This document shows, piece after piece, positions 24,341-35,504 of a stretch of DNA of 64,000 nt (positions within the stretch are counted from its first letter, which is position 1; every line of letters starts with the position of its first letter). The position numbers and the translations under genes were made by a program. This DNA comes from Azorinus chamasolen (lineage: Eukaryota > Mollusca > Bivalvia > Cardiida > Solecurtidae): the NCBI GenBank assembly GCA_963576725.1, contig OY755252.1:22575450-22639449 (forward strand). Direction: 5' to 3'. The notes beneath the pieces were generated by a model. That model did no database searches. It was not told the DNA's origin and saw nothing but the letters and a program-made list of their open reading frames with translations.

Positions 24341-24503
24341 TTAAGAAATGAATGACGTACTTCCGGTGTTCATGAGGTTATGCAACGCATAGCTTTATGA
24401 GCAAAGTTAGTGAAGCCCGAAGGGTTTCACGTGAATCTTTGCTCGTAACGCTATGCGTTGCATAACCTCATGAACACCGGGAGCACGTCAAATATTTCTT
24501 ATA
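24341..24503. repeat. 160-bp foldback (long hairpin) element
   Basis: Arms 24,363-24,393 and 24,450-24,480 are perfect 31-base inverted repeats (CCGGTGTTCATGAGG.../...CCTCATGAACACCGG). Pairing continues inward (GAGCAAAG/CTTTGCTC, GTGAAGCCC/GGGTTTCAC) to a loop of only a few bases near 24,420, and outward with mismatches (TTAAGAAAT...GACGTAC / CACGTC...ATTTCTTAT). It lies just upstream of the truncated LINE. It could be a foldback MITE or the template of a hairpin RNA. Confidence 0.88.
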
Positions 24504-24594
24504 TTTATATTCCATTGTATTTCTTATATTTCAACGGATCCGGTATTGAAATGAACGTTCATGGGAAAATGCAACTTTCTTTTTAGAATAAGGT

Positions 24595-27285
24595 TATAAG
24601 AATCGTGAATGGGAGACTGGGTGACGATGAATATGTGGGTAAACTCACGTGTGTTAAGACGATTGGAAGCAGTGTGGTTGATTATGTATTATGTAGACCT
24701 ATGTTGTTTGACTATTTTAACACATTTTCAGTAGACAATCCGAATATTCTGTCAGATCACTGTCTGATTAGTTTTGGTCTTAAGAAATCCAGCACATGTA
24801 CACATAGCGATAACCAGGTACAGACAGAGAATGAAGAAGTCAGATTTAAATATGCATGGAATGAAAATAAAATACACACCTTTAATAATGCAATTAATAG
24901 CGATGATGTTAGAGACAGGCTCCACACCCTTGTGAACAATTTAAACCATGCCGAACTATCCGAAGATATTGATAGTAACTTGAGTGATTTTTATTCAGTT
25001 ATTAGTGAAGTGTGTGATCCTTTATTTAAGATAGACTTTCATACAAATTCATCCAGTAATATTAATAACTCAAAAAATTATAGTACAGGGAAGCAACCAT
25101 GGTATGATGCTGAGTGTAAAGAAAAACGAAACACATTTTACGAAACACTTCATGAATATAGACAAAATCAGACATCTGATGCCAGAGTGTCCATGGCAAC
25201 TGCAAGGACTGAGTACAAATCAACTTTAAGACGCAAAAAAGTGTATTTCGATAAAAATCAAACAAATAAATTAGAGGCGTTGCGCTTCAAAAATGCAAGG
25301 GAATATTGGAAGATGCTGAAAGGCCTATCACATACAAACGTATCATCTACATTAAACACATCTAATTTCTTTGAATATTTTAAATCCATAAACGATCCTG
25401 ATTCTGTATTTTTTCAAGTAGATGAAGACGTCATTCATTTTAATGAGAGATATTTAAATAACGAATTACAGGAAATGTTCTCAGAATTGAACATTGACAT
25501 AAGTATTGATGAAATTCGTAAGGCATGTAAAGATCTCAAAAATGGCAGATCGGGGGGCCTGATTATGTCTTATATGAATATTTTAAATACGGTATTGACG
25601 TATTTATTCCTTACTTATGCAAATTGTTTAATACTATTTTAGACAAAGGGTACTTCCCTGAAAAATGGTCAGAGGGTCATATAATTCCATTACATAAAAA
25701 AGGAGATGTAAATGACACCGGAAACTACCGAGGCATAACTCTACTTAGTACTTTAGGTAAACTGTTTACAAGGATATTAAATACAAGGCTTAATAAATGG
25801 GCAGAAGATTATCATGTATATGTAGAGGCACAAGCAGGTTTTAGAAAGAATATGTGTACCATAGATAACATATTTATTCTACATGGGGTGATAACGCATC
25901 TGCTGAACGAAAATAAAAGATTGTTTGTAGCTTTTAAGAAGGCTTTTGATTTTGTGGTTCGCGATATCCTTTGGTTCAAACTTCTGAAATATGGGATCAG
26001 GAGGAAAATACTTAATGTAATTCAATCTATGTATAGAAACCTTAAATCGAGGGTCAAATATGAAAACCGTTTAAGTGAAGAATTTATATGTACGTTAGGG
26101 GTAGCTCAGGGGGGAAGTATTTCGCCATTTTTATTTTCTATGTACCTTAATGATCTTGAGGAAGCCTATATATTAAAAGGATATGAGGGAATAGACGTTG
26201 GTATGCTAAAATTGTGTTTGCTTCTTTACGCAGATGATGTACTTTTGTTCTCTTATTCAGAGAGCGGTCTACAATCGGGTCTAAACATTTTACAAGAATA
26301 TTGTGAAAAATGGAAACTAACTGTAAACACTGAAAAGACAAAAATCTTAATTTTCAGGAAAGGCGGTAGACAGAATAGGTATCCGAATTTCACATTCGAT
26401 GGCAAGAACTTAGAAATCGTTAGTAAATTCAATTATTCAGGGGTCGTATTTTCAACTGGGGGTCATCTACAGAAACACACACTGCTCTTAACGAACAGGC
26501 AATAAAGGCAGTTTATAAGCTTAAATCTTATCTGTACAAATTTACAGATATATCTGTTAGACATAAACTTGAGCTCTTTGATAAACTTATTTTACCAATC
26601 TTAAACTATGGAAGCGAGGTTTGGGGGTTTAGCAATGAAACTAAGCTCGAACGTGTCCATTTAAAATTTTGTAAACAAATACTCGGGGTGCGACAGCAAA
26701 CACAGAACAATTTTATTTATGATCCAACCTAAAAGTACACAGGTTTATCTCGCTTATTAGATACTGGTTAAAAATTACACAATGCTCTGATTCGAAATAC
26801 ATCAAAGTTGTTTACAATATGATGCTTACTGATATGGAAATATATCCAAATAAGCCTTCTTGGGCATCGAAACTCAAGTATTTACTAGAGAACTTAGGGC
26901 TTAATTATGCTTGGTTAAATCAGGGAGTGGGTAGTGTCGATTTATTCTTGAAACTGTGTAAACAGAGATTGTCTGATCAATTCATTCAATCATGGAACTC
27001 AGAGATTAGTAATTCAACGCGCGCAGATACTTACAGACTGTCTACAGATTTTGGTTTCAAGTCGTACTTGAATCACGTAACAATTACAAAATTTAGACAT
27101 GACTTAACTAGACTCAGGATGTCCTCACACGGATTAGAAATAGAAACGGGGCGCTGGCATAAACCTAGAAAAATACCTAGGAATGAGCGGAAATGTCATA
27201 TATATATATGTAACGCACTCGAAGACGAGTTCCATTTTTTATTAGAATGTACTTTATACACAGAATTGAGAAAAATGTATATTAA
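24595..27285 (+). pseudogene. 5'-truncated, frameshifted LINE (endonuclease-RT)
   Basis: The first frame (24,605-25,557) starts inside the end of an AP-type endonuclease (SSVVDYVL, LSDHCLISF) and runs through the linker to LKNGRSGG. A frameshift in the G-run at 25,552-25,557 moves the RT into a second frame (to 26,505): GYFPEKW, GNYRGITLLS, QAGFRK, AFKKAFD, GSISPFLF, LYADDVLLF. In motif A the position usually Asp is Ala (FVAFKKAFD), so the catalytic triad is incomplete although YADD remains. A second frameshift lies near 26,480, a stop and frame change near 26,728, and a last frame (26,735-27,285) holds the C-terminal region ending DEFHFLLEC. The element is interrupted by reversed X at 27,286 and finishes at 27,810-27,965. 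The clade (jockey/I-like) is uncertain. Confidence 0.88.
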
Positions 27286-27809
27286 TGGAAAAGTAGTAAA
27301 GTCAAGCAGGCAAAGCCACATGCAAGACGCAACCACCACCAAAACACCGATAGACAGCATGACACACACACACACACACACAACCACACACCCAAACGCA
27401 CACGCACACACACATACGAAATGAACACAGAAAACACCAAAAGACACACAAGAAACAGGGACAAACGTTCCACAACATGAACAAACCACAAGCACAAAGA
27501 CGCAAGGCAAACAAAAGGAAGGGTGACAAAGAGAGTACCGCCTTGGCACGGTCAGCAGCAAAAACACCACTGGGGGTTTAAACCGGTTTACGGACGTCCT
27601 AACCTCACACTTCTCTCAAAGTCACCCTAGCTTTACAAATATTGTAAATAAAGGTATCCCCGCTGGACTTACCCACAACATAGACGACGGTGAACACAGG
27701 ACAACATGTAAAACATAGCATAATAACTGTGACAATCCGTCAAATATGTACTCAATGGCTTTGCTGAAGTCAGAGCACCTGCAGGTAAGCCGTTAAGGGC
27801 ACGACAGGG
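27286..27809 (-). mobile_element. X 3'-end copy inserted in the LINE, reversed
   Basis: It begins AATGGAAAAGTAGTAAAGTC (complement of the X 3' end) and ends GGGCACGACAGGG. It matches 15,225-15,746 in reverse, including the CA tract (27,361-27,412) and the AAACCGGTTTA motif. LINE coding text stops at RKMYI and resumes with NIPKF after the insert, with a few codons missing in between, so a small target deletion accompanied the insertion. Frames on both strands through it (27,196-27,570 region) are repeat artefacts. Confidence 0.85.
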
Positions 27810-27965
27810 AACTCCAAATATTCCTAAGTTTATAGAACTAATGCAAATGGAAAATCCAGTGTTGATAAAGAAATTAGCCACGTATGTTTATAAGAGTTTT
27901 AAAATAAGAAATGATAGATTATATCTGAGTGGTACATCTAGGTCTACACCAGAAATCCCTTAGAG
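27810..27965 (+). pseudogene. 3' end of the interrupted LINE
   Basis: Translation gives PNIPKFIELM, LATYVYKSF and RNDRLYLSG, the usual C-terminal stretch of this LINE family, in order with the part upstream of the X insertion. The 3' boundary of the element was not resolved. Confidence 0.75.
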
Positions 27966-28519
27966 AAAACGTCTTACTCTGAGCTGGCTCAAAATATTTC
28001 TGTAAGTTGTTTTGATCCAGATCAGACGCCTAGTAGCAAATCATCTGACCAGGAAACAAACTTTGTAACATTAAATAAGATAAAAGCGAAATAAATTACT
28101 TTCATATTAAATTAAAAATTTAATTAAAGTTAAGATTAGTTCATTTACAGCAAGTTAGTCGATGATTTGAGCTGATGAAGTTTATTTAATTGCAATAACT
28201 ACAATTCTTGTTTTCTAAATATTAATTCAACTTGTTTAGAGAGTTATCTCCCTGTCGCGGGTAAACATCTTTCACGGTCAGCGCGTACTTACTGTATTTT
28301 TGTTAACTGCTAATGCAAACGCTACATGTTTCAATCTACAGAGTGCTGATCGTGTAACTGAGTGCCTGTGACAGTCGGAACTCTGACTGATGCTTATATA
28401 ACATCATGCGTTACTCATTAATCTTTCTTACGTGAAAAAATTACCGGAACAGAATAAGACCATTTTCCTCTCGAACGCGATGCATGCGTATGGTTGTTGG
28501 AGTGTATGGAGAGGGGAGC

Positions 28520-28625
28520 TGGTCAAGATGTACCCACTACCAAGATGTACCCACTTTTTTTTGGTCAAGATGTACCCACTCTAAAGTCAAGATGTACCCA
28601 CTCAAAAGTCAAGATGTACCCAATG
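28520..28625 (+). repeat. Irregular tandem of a GTCAAGATGTACCCACT motif
   Basis: Six copies of CAAGATGTACCCA(C/A)T occur within about 100 bp with spacers of 2-13 bp. The unit is identical while the spacing varies, unlike a slipped microsatellite. A 63-codon frame across it is a consequence of the repeat. Confidence 0.85.
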
Positions 28626-28914
28626 AGAAAAAAATATTTTATTACCTTATAAAGCAGTTTAATAGATTATATTGAAATTTATAATGACATTAATGACTTT
28701 GATTGTGAACTTTGACTTGAATTTTTTTACTTATTTCCATTTCTAATGACCATTTCTATTTAATTTCTAACCTTCCTTGCATTTGACTTATTTCCATGTT
28801 AAAGTTCACATCAAAATCATTAATGACAATTTTTATTTAAGTTCTAACCTTTATTGCGTTCTTATAACCTTATCCTAGGAATTTATAACTGAAACTGAAT
28901 TCTTTGTATGGTAC

Positions 28915-28948
28915 CACGAAGTAAATACAGATCTGTATTTACTTCGTG
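28915..28948. repeat. 34-bp perfect palindrome
   Basis: The half-site CACGAAGTAAATACAGA is followed immediately by its complement. Weaker outer pairing (GGTAC on both sides, one extra base on the right, and TTCTTTGTAT/ATACCAAGAA) extends the hairpin to roughly 28,895-28,970. Confidence 0.9.
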
Positions 28949-29334
28949 ATGGTACATACCAAGAATCTTTACTCAAACAGTGAAAACAAAGGTGTGAAAA
29001 ATCTTATGGGATTCAATCATAAGCATTGGAGTGTGAAAGTGTGAAAGAGAACTGTTATGGGACACAGACTGTTTATAAAATAAAAAAAAATCACCAATTT
29101 TATTTCATACATAACTCATCATGAAAAATACCATACACACAATAAGCTGTTATTCAATGTCAAAATTGAATATTAAGATGCCAGCACCTTCATCTTAAGA
29201 AAGCTATTTATAATGGAAATAATGTATATCTGAAATAACTTTAAGACTAAAATGATTCTATATATTTTGGTGAGATAACAACTCATGGAGAGTATATGAG
29301 GATCTTTAAATCACTCTGCTGTTGACCATGTAAT

Positions 29335-29402
29335 AATCATTGTTTGCTACCTTGTACTGTTGGGCCTATGGCCTTTGTACTCAATAAAGTATCTATCTAT
29401 AA
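29335..29402 (+). mobile_element. Short 3' tail of a non-LTR retroposon
   Basis: TTGTACTCAATAAAG followed by TATCTATCTAT resembles the 3' end of a LINE or SINE with an AATAAA signal and a tetranucleotide tail. A small internal hairpin (GGGCCTATGGCC) precedes it. No body of the element was identified upstream. Confidence 0.5.
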
Positions 29403-29660
29403 GGACGTTGCAGGGCGAATGTAAATATTGTTTAATTGATGGCTTATCAACAGTAACAACTTATATCGCCGACCCAACAACATAACAAAACAGACATATT
29501 GAATGAAATTCCGTGTAAACGGTATTTGATACAATCATGAAATGACGTCAGAAAGAAAACAGTGGTCCGGAAACAGCATAAATCGAACGAAGTGTGTCAA
29601 AGAAATATATAGTTTTGCTTGTATTCGGAAGAATTAATCAGAAAATGGGTTTTATGCAAG

Positions 29661-29765
29661 AATAGCGTTAATACACGTTTGTTTTCGGGCAATAACATCT
29701 GCAACAACAGTCTCTTGAACACTGCAGGTGTTATTGTCCGAAAAAACGTGTATTAACCCTCTATT
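29661..29765. repeat. 105-bp hairpin element
   Basis: Arms of about 40 bases at 29,661-29,704 and 29,722-29,765 are inverted repeats (GTTAATACACG, TTTTCGGGCAATAACA, CTGCA on the left; TGCAG, TGTTATTGTCCGAAAA, CGTGTATTAAC on the right) with a few mismatches and a loop of about 17 bases. Confidence 0.85.
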
Positions 29766-29971
29766 AATTTCGGGCCGCATTCGGCACCGTTAGAGTGGGT
29801 CGCGGTTTAACTATGCCCGTTTGCGCATGCGAACTCAATGGAGAGCTTGGAAAATAATGGATGTAGCAGGGGCACCGCGTAAAAGTTAAAACTAGAAGAA
29901 CATCCGATATTTTGGACCTTTAAGAACAACGATAAGTTACTCAATTCCTTGTTAAAGGCCACACAAGGTAT

Positions 29972-32375
29972 AGACTATTCGTAAGGAAGTTCCGTACAAA
30001 TAGAAATAAGTACCGTGTACGCTATTCACACGGGAGTCAATGACACTGTATGATTTTATCCAATATGTACTTTTCTCTGTTTTTGCAGCAAAAAAACATT
30101 AGATTTTGTAAGCTGTGGATAATGTTGGAATTTGCGCCAGTTTCGATCCGGTCCAGGAATTTTCCAGCTCTTGTTTTAATGATTTAATATAGAGCGTTAA
30201 GTTACAGCTGACAAAGTTTCCATTATATAGCTTTATACGCGAATATCGTGGTATCACGAATCTCGTGGTATTCGCATTACGTCACACTGCTTCCGTAAAC
30301 ATACAAACCTGTTTGACCTACTTTATAGTATCTAATTGAAAAACATTTTCTGAAGCTAAAATGGATCGATTTCTGTATGTTAAAACACAAAATCCAAGAA
30401 AATGCACTTTAAATCACACAAAGAACCCCCGAAATCCGCAATATTTTGTCAATTTTAATTCAACTCTAGATCCGCCACCCTCTATCAATTCTCTCAATTC
30501 GTCTGCAACAATACTGCCATTATAAGGTCAGACACGACCAATGTTTTGGTTTTTCTTAACAGTTGAACCCCAAGCAATATATTTATTGATAGTGGTCAGG
30601 GCTCAACATTAACCTACGTCCGACAGACATTCACTGGTTGAATGTCGGTCCGGTCTTGCAAATATTCCAAGCCACTAGACCGACTTGTCGTATAAATCCG
30701 GGTCCGGTCGCGATACCGATCGAAAGAGAAAGTAGCAGAAAAACACTTACAGATAGGTCACGTCGGGTTCATCTATAATTGTGTTTATACATAGTACGCA
30801 TGCGCAAAATTACAGACTGCTCTTCGCGATATTTCCCCACTACTAGCTAGCCTTTACAACACCACGTGGTGACTGATGTACGGATACCAGTCTTGGAATT
30901 TCGTATCTATTTTTGCTATCGAACAGGGAACACCTTTTCGGAAGTTGTCGCAAAAAGCGTCCGTACAATGTGTTAATTTGCATGTAGTGTTTAATTGCAA
31001 CATTTTGAAAACAATAAATGAGTTAACACGCAAAATGGTGTATTGAATTAATCTCCGAATAAATAAAACACGTGCCAAATTTTTTTTACGACATTCAGAC
31101 TCATTTACGTTTGATTACAATAACAACGTGTGGAAGCTTTATCGTAAGTAAAATTCGTCTGTTGAAAGAAATGTGACTTTGAAACTTCGGCTTTACATCA
31201 AAATGCGGCGGTAGTAGCGATGACAATATACTTAAATCGAAGGGGCCTACCAGAAACAAAGAATACATATGAAAAATTAAAGCGAAACTGTGAATTTCTT
31301 CCTAAATGGCTTGAGAATTTAAATGACTCCTGGTCCTGTATCGTGTTTAATGTAGCACTGTAGTGCCATATTTTCATGAACATTCAAATATAACAGATTA
31401 TTCACTACCTATAAACACATTTTAACAACCCTGCTCTTCTCTAAATCTTCTTGATAAAATGTATTTAAAGCAGGATTTGACACTTCATACAGGTTCAACA
31501 TCTCACGAGTTTTTAAAAACCAAAATAGTTTATCACCAAGTCAGGGCACAAGACATTTTGGTCAGGGCTAGTAGTTTTCAAAACCACTAGCCCGACTGGT
31601 CTAGTAAGCAAAAAAGTTAATGTTGAGCCCTGGTGGTAATAAAATTATTAGCCTCTGATCTTAATACCACAAACTTCGAGTATGACGTCATAAATGCAAA
31701 TGACTGCCAGTGATCTAGTTTATCTACATGCTGCAGAGCACTACTGTGATATTTTTTAAAAGTAATAACAAGCATATCGAAGATAACAGATGGATGTCAT
31801 CAGAAATATGCTATTTTTTTACAAGTAATTTCTCCCTTAGATCTCTATTACTTATAAAACCATTAAGTACCACGGACTTCGGGAACACCAGTCTACATGA
31901 GGCTTATATACAAGAGCAATAGATTACTCAAATTCTCTGGAATTTTAGAGATTAGCCTATGCACCTACATTAACTAGTAAAGGAGCCGGTCGAAAATTGG
32001 TGCTAATTTCAGTTATGAAATAACGATTATATTCGATTTGATTAAAGACAGGTTCCATTATCAAAGCTAATTCAAAGCAATAATCGTATCTTTGATAAAT
32101 CGGAGTTGTTTGTCAAGGAAATAATGCATTTTAAAAGTTTAAATCCGTTTTAAACCTTTAAGCCAAATAATTACAAATAATTAAAGATAGCACTGTAGAT
32201 CAATGACCTCATTTGCAAATTGACTTAATTAGTCGACCCGGATTAAAGTAACACAAACAATTTAAAATAATAACTATCTTTATTGAATAAAACAATTGAT
32301 GACTCCCGTACGAATAGCGTACACGGTACTTATTTCTATTCGTACGGAACTTCCGTACGAATAGCGACTCGGGCT
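29972..32375. mobile_element. 2.4-kb element with about 90-bp inverted terminal repeats
   Basis: The left end (29,972-30,065: ACTATTCGTAAGGAAGTTCC, AAATAGAAATAAGTACCG) matches the right end (32,285-32,375) in reverse, with mismatches. At the right the arm itself is palindromic (CTATTCGTACGGAA, one base, then its complement; 32,336-32,364). No transposase frame was seen, so it is non-autonomous or a chance pair of solo repeats. A CAGGG-ended element lies within it. Confidence 0.65.
30597..31632. mobile_element. CAGGG...CCCTG inverted-repeat element, hAT-like termini
   Basis: The left end CAGGGCTCAACATTAAC (30,597) and right end GTTAATGTTGAGCCCTG (ending 31,632) are perfect 17-bp inverted repeats. 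Inner segments around ACTAGACCGACT and its complement extend the similarity. GTGGT flanks both sides (30,592-30,596; 31,633-31,637), a 5-bp candidate target duplication. hAT elements have CAGGG-type ends but usually an 8-bp duplication, so assignment is tentative. Internal frames (30,854-31,383) show no transposase motif. Confidence 0.72.
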
Positions 32376-33374
32376 ATTAGTACGGTAAAAAAGTAAAAAG
32401 AAAAAAAAAATTGCTCAAAGCCTTTTTCGGAAATCTGGTAAATTTGTTTCAACCGGGTACATGTACCGTTGCCATAATTAGCGGCCTAAAACGAAAGTAC
32501 GAGTGTGAACATTTTGTGACTATCAGGATTAAAAGCAAAGGTAAATGTGATATTTTGAACGACATTATTTGTTTTATTTATATTTTGCACGTGTTGGGAC
32601 CTAATAATCTACAGTTGCACGTGATTAATGCTTTCGGCATAACTACACCTTTTTGGCATATATGGTTTTGACTTCACGCCAGCAGCAAAAACTAAATATG
32701 AATATGAATGATGAAAAACACAATGAAGAATGATAATGAGATAATTTTAATGAAAAATAAGCTTGTGTGATGTCAAATTATTTGGACTAGTAACTTACCC
32801 ATAATTTCGTGCCGGTGATGGACGCTAACACAATCATATACTTGTTCAGTATTTATAATGCAAAACTCTGCCAACTATATATATGCATGAAGTAATGTCA
32901 TGTTATTTCGACACTTTTAACTTGCCTGTCGTTGATGGTCTTCCAATATAAAGCAATACACCATTTTCACCAACCGTTAAAATTTACCCTAGCACAGGTT
33001 TGTAGGCTATGTTGAAGGCATACCCGAAACGCATGACAGCTAGCCTGCTGCAAACAAAAGGAATAAACACAGATTTTACTTTGTGCTGCAGTCTAAAGCA
33101 ATAGAGCTAAATCTGATCAGATAACTGCTATAGGAATCATCTGATCTGGATCTACTCTGTTTGCACGTATGTTAAAAGGTGTATCTATGAAGTAATTTCA
33201 GGTTAAACGGTGGCTTTCACTGTAGGTACCAAGTCAAATGACATGATTTTTTTAAAGTTCTTTCTATTATTGAACACGACAATTTTTCTACTGTGCACAG
33301 ATGGATTAAAATGTTGATAAAATGTTATTACTGAGCACTGTTACGGTACTTTTCTTTTCGAGTCAATCCATTTT
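32376..33374. other. Spacer with one class I palindrome
   Basis: No gene is supported; an 86-codon frame at 32,411-32,671 has no recognisable domain. A palindromic repeat is at 33,100-33,164 (AATCTGATCAGATAACTGC / GGAATCATCTGATCTGGATC, then CTACTCTGTTTGCA). Confidence 0.5.
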
Positions 33375-34919
33375 TAGCTCACCAGAGCACAAAGTGCTCA
33401 AGGTGAGCTTTTGTGATCGCCTGATGTCTGTCGGCGTTTCTTGTGCGTCGTCCCGCGTCAACAATTTGAACCTTTAAAAGTCTTCTCTGAATCTACAGGG
33501 TTCTCAGCTTTCATCTTTGGCACCTAGCATCACCTAGCATCACCTATAGGTCCTCTACAAAAGTTATATAAGTTAGGTCCCAGGAGTCAAAATTGGCCCC
33601 GCCACGGTCCCAGGGGTGGCCAGTTTTCTCTAGCTAACTGTTGTTTTCTGTACAAGTAGAAGAATGCTGGGTTCACTTAGGTTAGGCATGGGGGAAACTT
33701 TAAAAATCTTCTTGTCAAAAACTACATGTCACAGAGCTTAGATATTTGGTGTATAGATTTACTAAGTATACCTTATTAAAATTTGTTAATATCATAGTTC
33801 TGAGGTTAAAATTAGCCCTGCCCTGTTGGTTATACTTTAAAATAGACTTTTACACTATAAAGGACCCCAGATACTCAGTCTGTCTTACGCAATCACTGGG
33901 TAGGTAAAGTTCCTGGTCAAAACTCTATAAAGGTGTCTGCTTAAGAATTAGTGTCTGTTTGTTCACACTGTTTTTAACCCATTCCCTCATAGGCTATTTT
34001 CAAATCCTACCTCTTGGAAAATTTCAGAATCTATGTGTAGATTTGAAACCATTGTGATAAATAGAGCATTTACTCCTATGGAGCAAATGCTCTATTTATC
34101 AGAAAGGCTTTTTTCAGATCCTACCTCTTTGAATAAATCTGCTGATATTAGGAGCATTAATTATAGAAAAGGAAAATTTCAGAATTGTGTAGATTTGAAA
34201 CCATTGTGATAAATAGAACATTTACTCCTATGGAGCAAATGCTCTATTTGTCACAATGGTTAGCAAATGCTCTATTTATCACAAAGGCTTTTTTCAGATC
34301 CTACCTCTTTGAATAAATCTACTGATAAGGAGCATTAATTAGAGAAAAGGAAAATTTCAGAATCGTGTAGATTTCAAATCATTGTGATAAATAGAGCATT
34401 TGCTCCATAGGAGTAAATTAACTCATAGACAAACCACATATAAAGTTACATACCGGTATGTGTCAGATCAGAATTCAAACTGTGTGCTAATTAAGGTCAA
34501 GTCATGCTAAGCAGTGATAGGGCTGTCATCTGTTAGAAATGTTGTCTGCTTATTCATAGAGGATAAATCTGGGTCTACTCTATTTGCAAATGTGTGAAAA
34601 CATGTTTATATGAGGGAAAGGGTTAATTAGAGAAAAGGAAAATATCAGAATTGTGTAGATTTGAAACCATTGTGATAAATAGTGCATTTACTCATATGGA
34701 GCAAATGCTCTATTTATCACAGACTTTTTTCAGATCCTACCTCTTTGAATCAATCTACTGATAAGGAGCATTAATTAGAGACAAGGAAAATTTCAGAATT
34801 GTGTAGATTTGAAACCATTGTGATAAATAGAGCAAATGCTCTATTTAAGGAGCAAATGCTCTATTTATCATAATGGTTTCATAAAGTGAATATTACAGAG
34901 GCGTAGAACAAAGGCTTTT
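33375..34919 (+). mobile_element. Family A element, 5' part only
   Basis: It starts after a T-run with the A 5' hairpin (AGCTCACC, GAGCAC-AAA-GTGCTC, GGTGAGC), then a CGTCGTCC-type repeat and core sequence. A second non-core segment (about 33,660-33,950) also occurs at 39,590-39,900 and 53,560-53,760. No A 3' hairpin can be paired with this 5' end within the window, so it is truncated or its end lies beyond the nested copy starting at 34,920. Confidence 0.75.
33990..34880. repeat. Repeated palindromes around GATAAATAGAGCATTT
   Basis: About five copies of an inverted repeat (ATTGTGATAAATAGAGCATT ... AATGCTCTATTTATCAC, arms up to 27 bases around CTCCTATGGAG) occur at about 34,050-34,105, 34,200-34,260, 34,378-34,418, 34,665-34,722 and 34,812-34,872. 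They are linked by CAGATCCTACCTCTTTGAAT and GGAGCATTAATTAGAG. One further copy is at 40,025-40,085 in the outer A element. A class I half-palindrome (ATCTGGGTCTACTCTATTTG) lies near 34,567. Confidence 0.85.
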
Positions 34920-35485
34920 TAGCTCACCAGAGCACAAAGTGCTCAGGGTGAGCTTTTGTGATTGCCTGATGTCCGTCGTCGTGCGTCGTCCCGCGTCAAC
35001 AATTTGAACCTTTAAAAATCTTCTCCTCTGAATCTACAGGGTTCTCAGCTTTCTTCTTTGGCACATAGCATCATCTGTAGGTCCTCTACAAAAGTTGTAT
35101 AAATTATGCCCCCTGAGTCAAAATTGGCCCCACCCTGGGGGTGTCAACATTTTCAATAGAAACATATAGTGAAAACTTTGAAAATCTTCTCCTGAAACTG
35201 GAAGGTTCTCAACTTTCACATTTGTCACATAGCATCATCAGGGCTTTCCCCAGGCCCTTTTCGCATGACGGGCCCGACATTCGATCTTTGTCGGTGGCGA
35301 AAATCCGACACCCCTTAATTTCTCCGACATGTAAAAATTCTCAAGCCGGCGCCCTTTCAAACGTGTTTGTTTATATATATATCATTTTAAGTGACAAGTA
35401 TACACACAGACTTCCCTTGGTGTTTCAGTGTCTCAGGCTATCAGCCAACACCCGCAGCGCGTACCGTACGCATGGATGATTGCAT

Positions 35486-35504
35486 GGGGGGGGGGGGGGG
35501 GGGG
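35486..35504 (+). repeat. Run of 19 G
   Basis: An uninterrupted G19 tract lies in the inverted-repeat element. Such tracts are unstable and error-prone in sequencing, so its length is uncertain. It could form a G-quadruplex on the plus strand. Confidence 0.9.

Larger units (their letters stand above)
27966..29971. other. Spacer with palindromes and short repeats
   Basis: No coding region is supported. The small features listed separately (28,520-28,625; 28,915-28,948; 29,335-29,402; 29,661-29,765) lie inside it. A locally GC-richer patch at 29,770-29,870 was examined as a possible first exon and rejected. Confidence 0.5.

Noticed and set aside
29840..29890. Possible first exon (ATGGATGTAGCAGGGGC followed by GTAAAAG)
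   Set aside because: Very short, with in-frame stops nearby, a weak donor and no partner exon; the GC-rich patch alone is not enough.
32411..32671. 86-codon open frame
   Set aside because: No recognisable domain, no splice signals that make sense, AT-rich context; length is within chance expectation.
33990..34880. CRISPR-like spacing of palindromic repeats
   Set aside because: The linkers are repeated rather than unique spacers, and the context is an animal genome full of retroelements and transposons.
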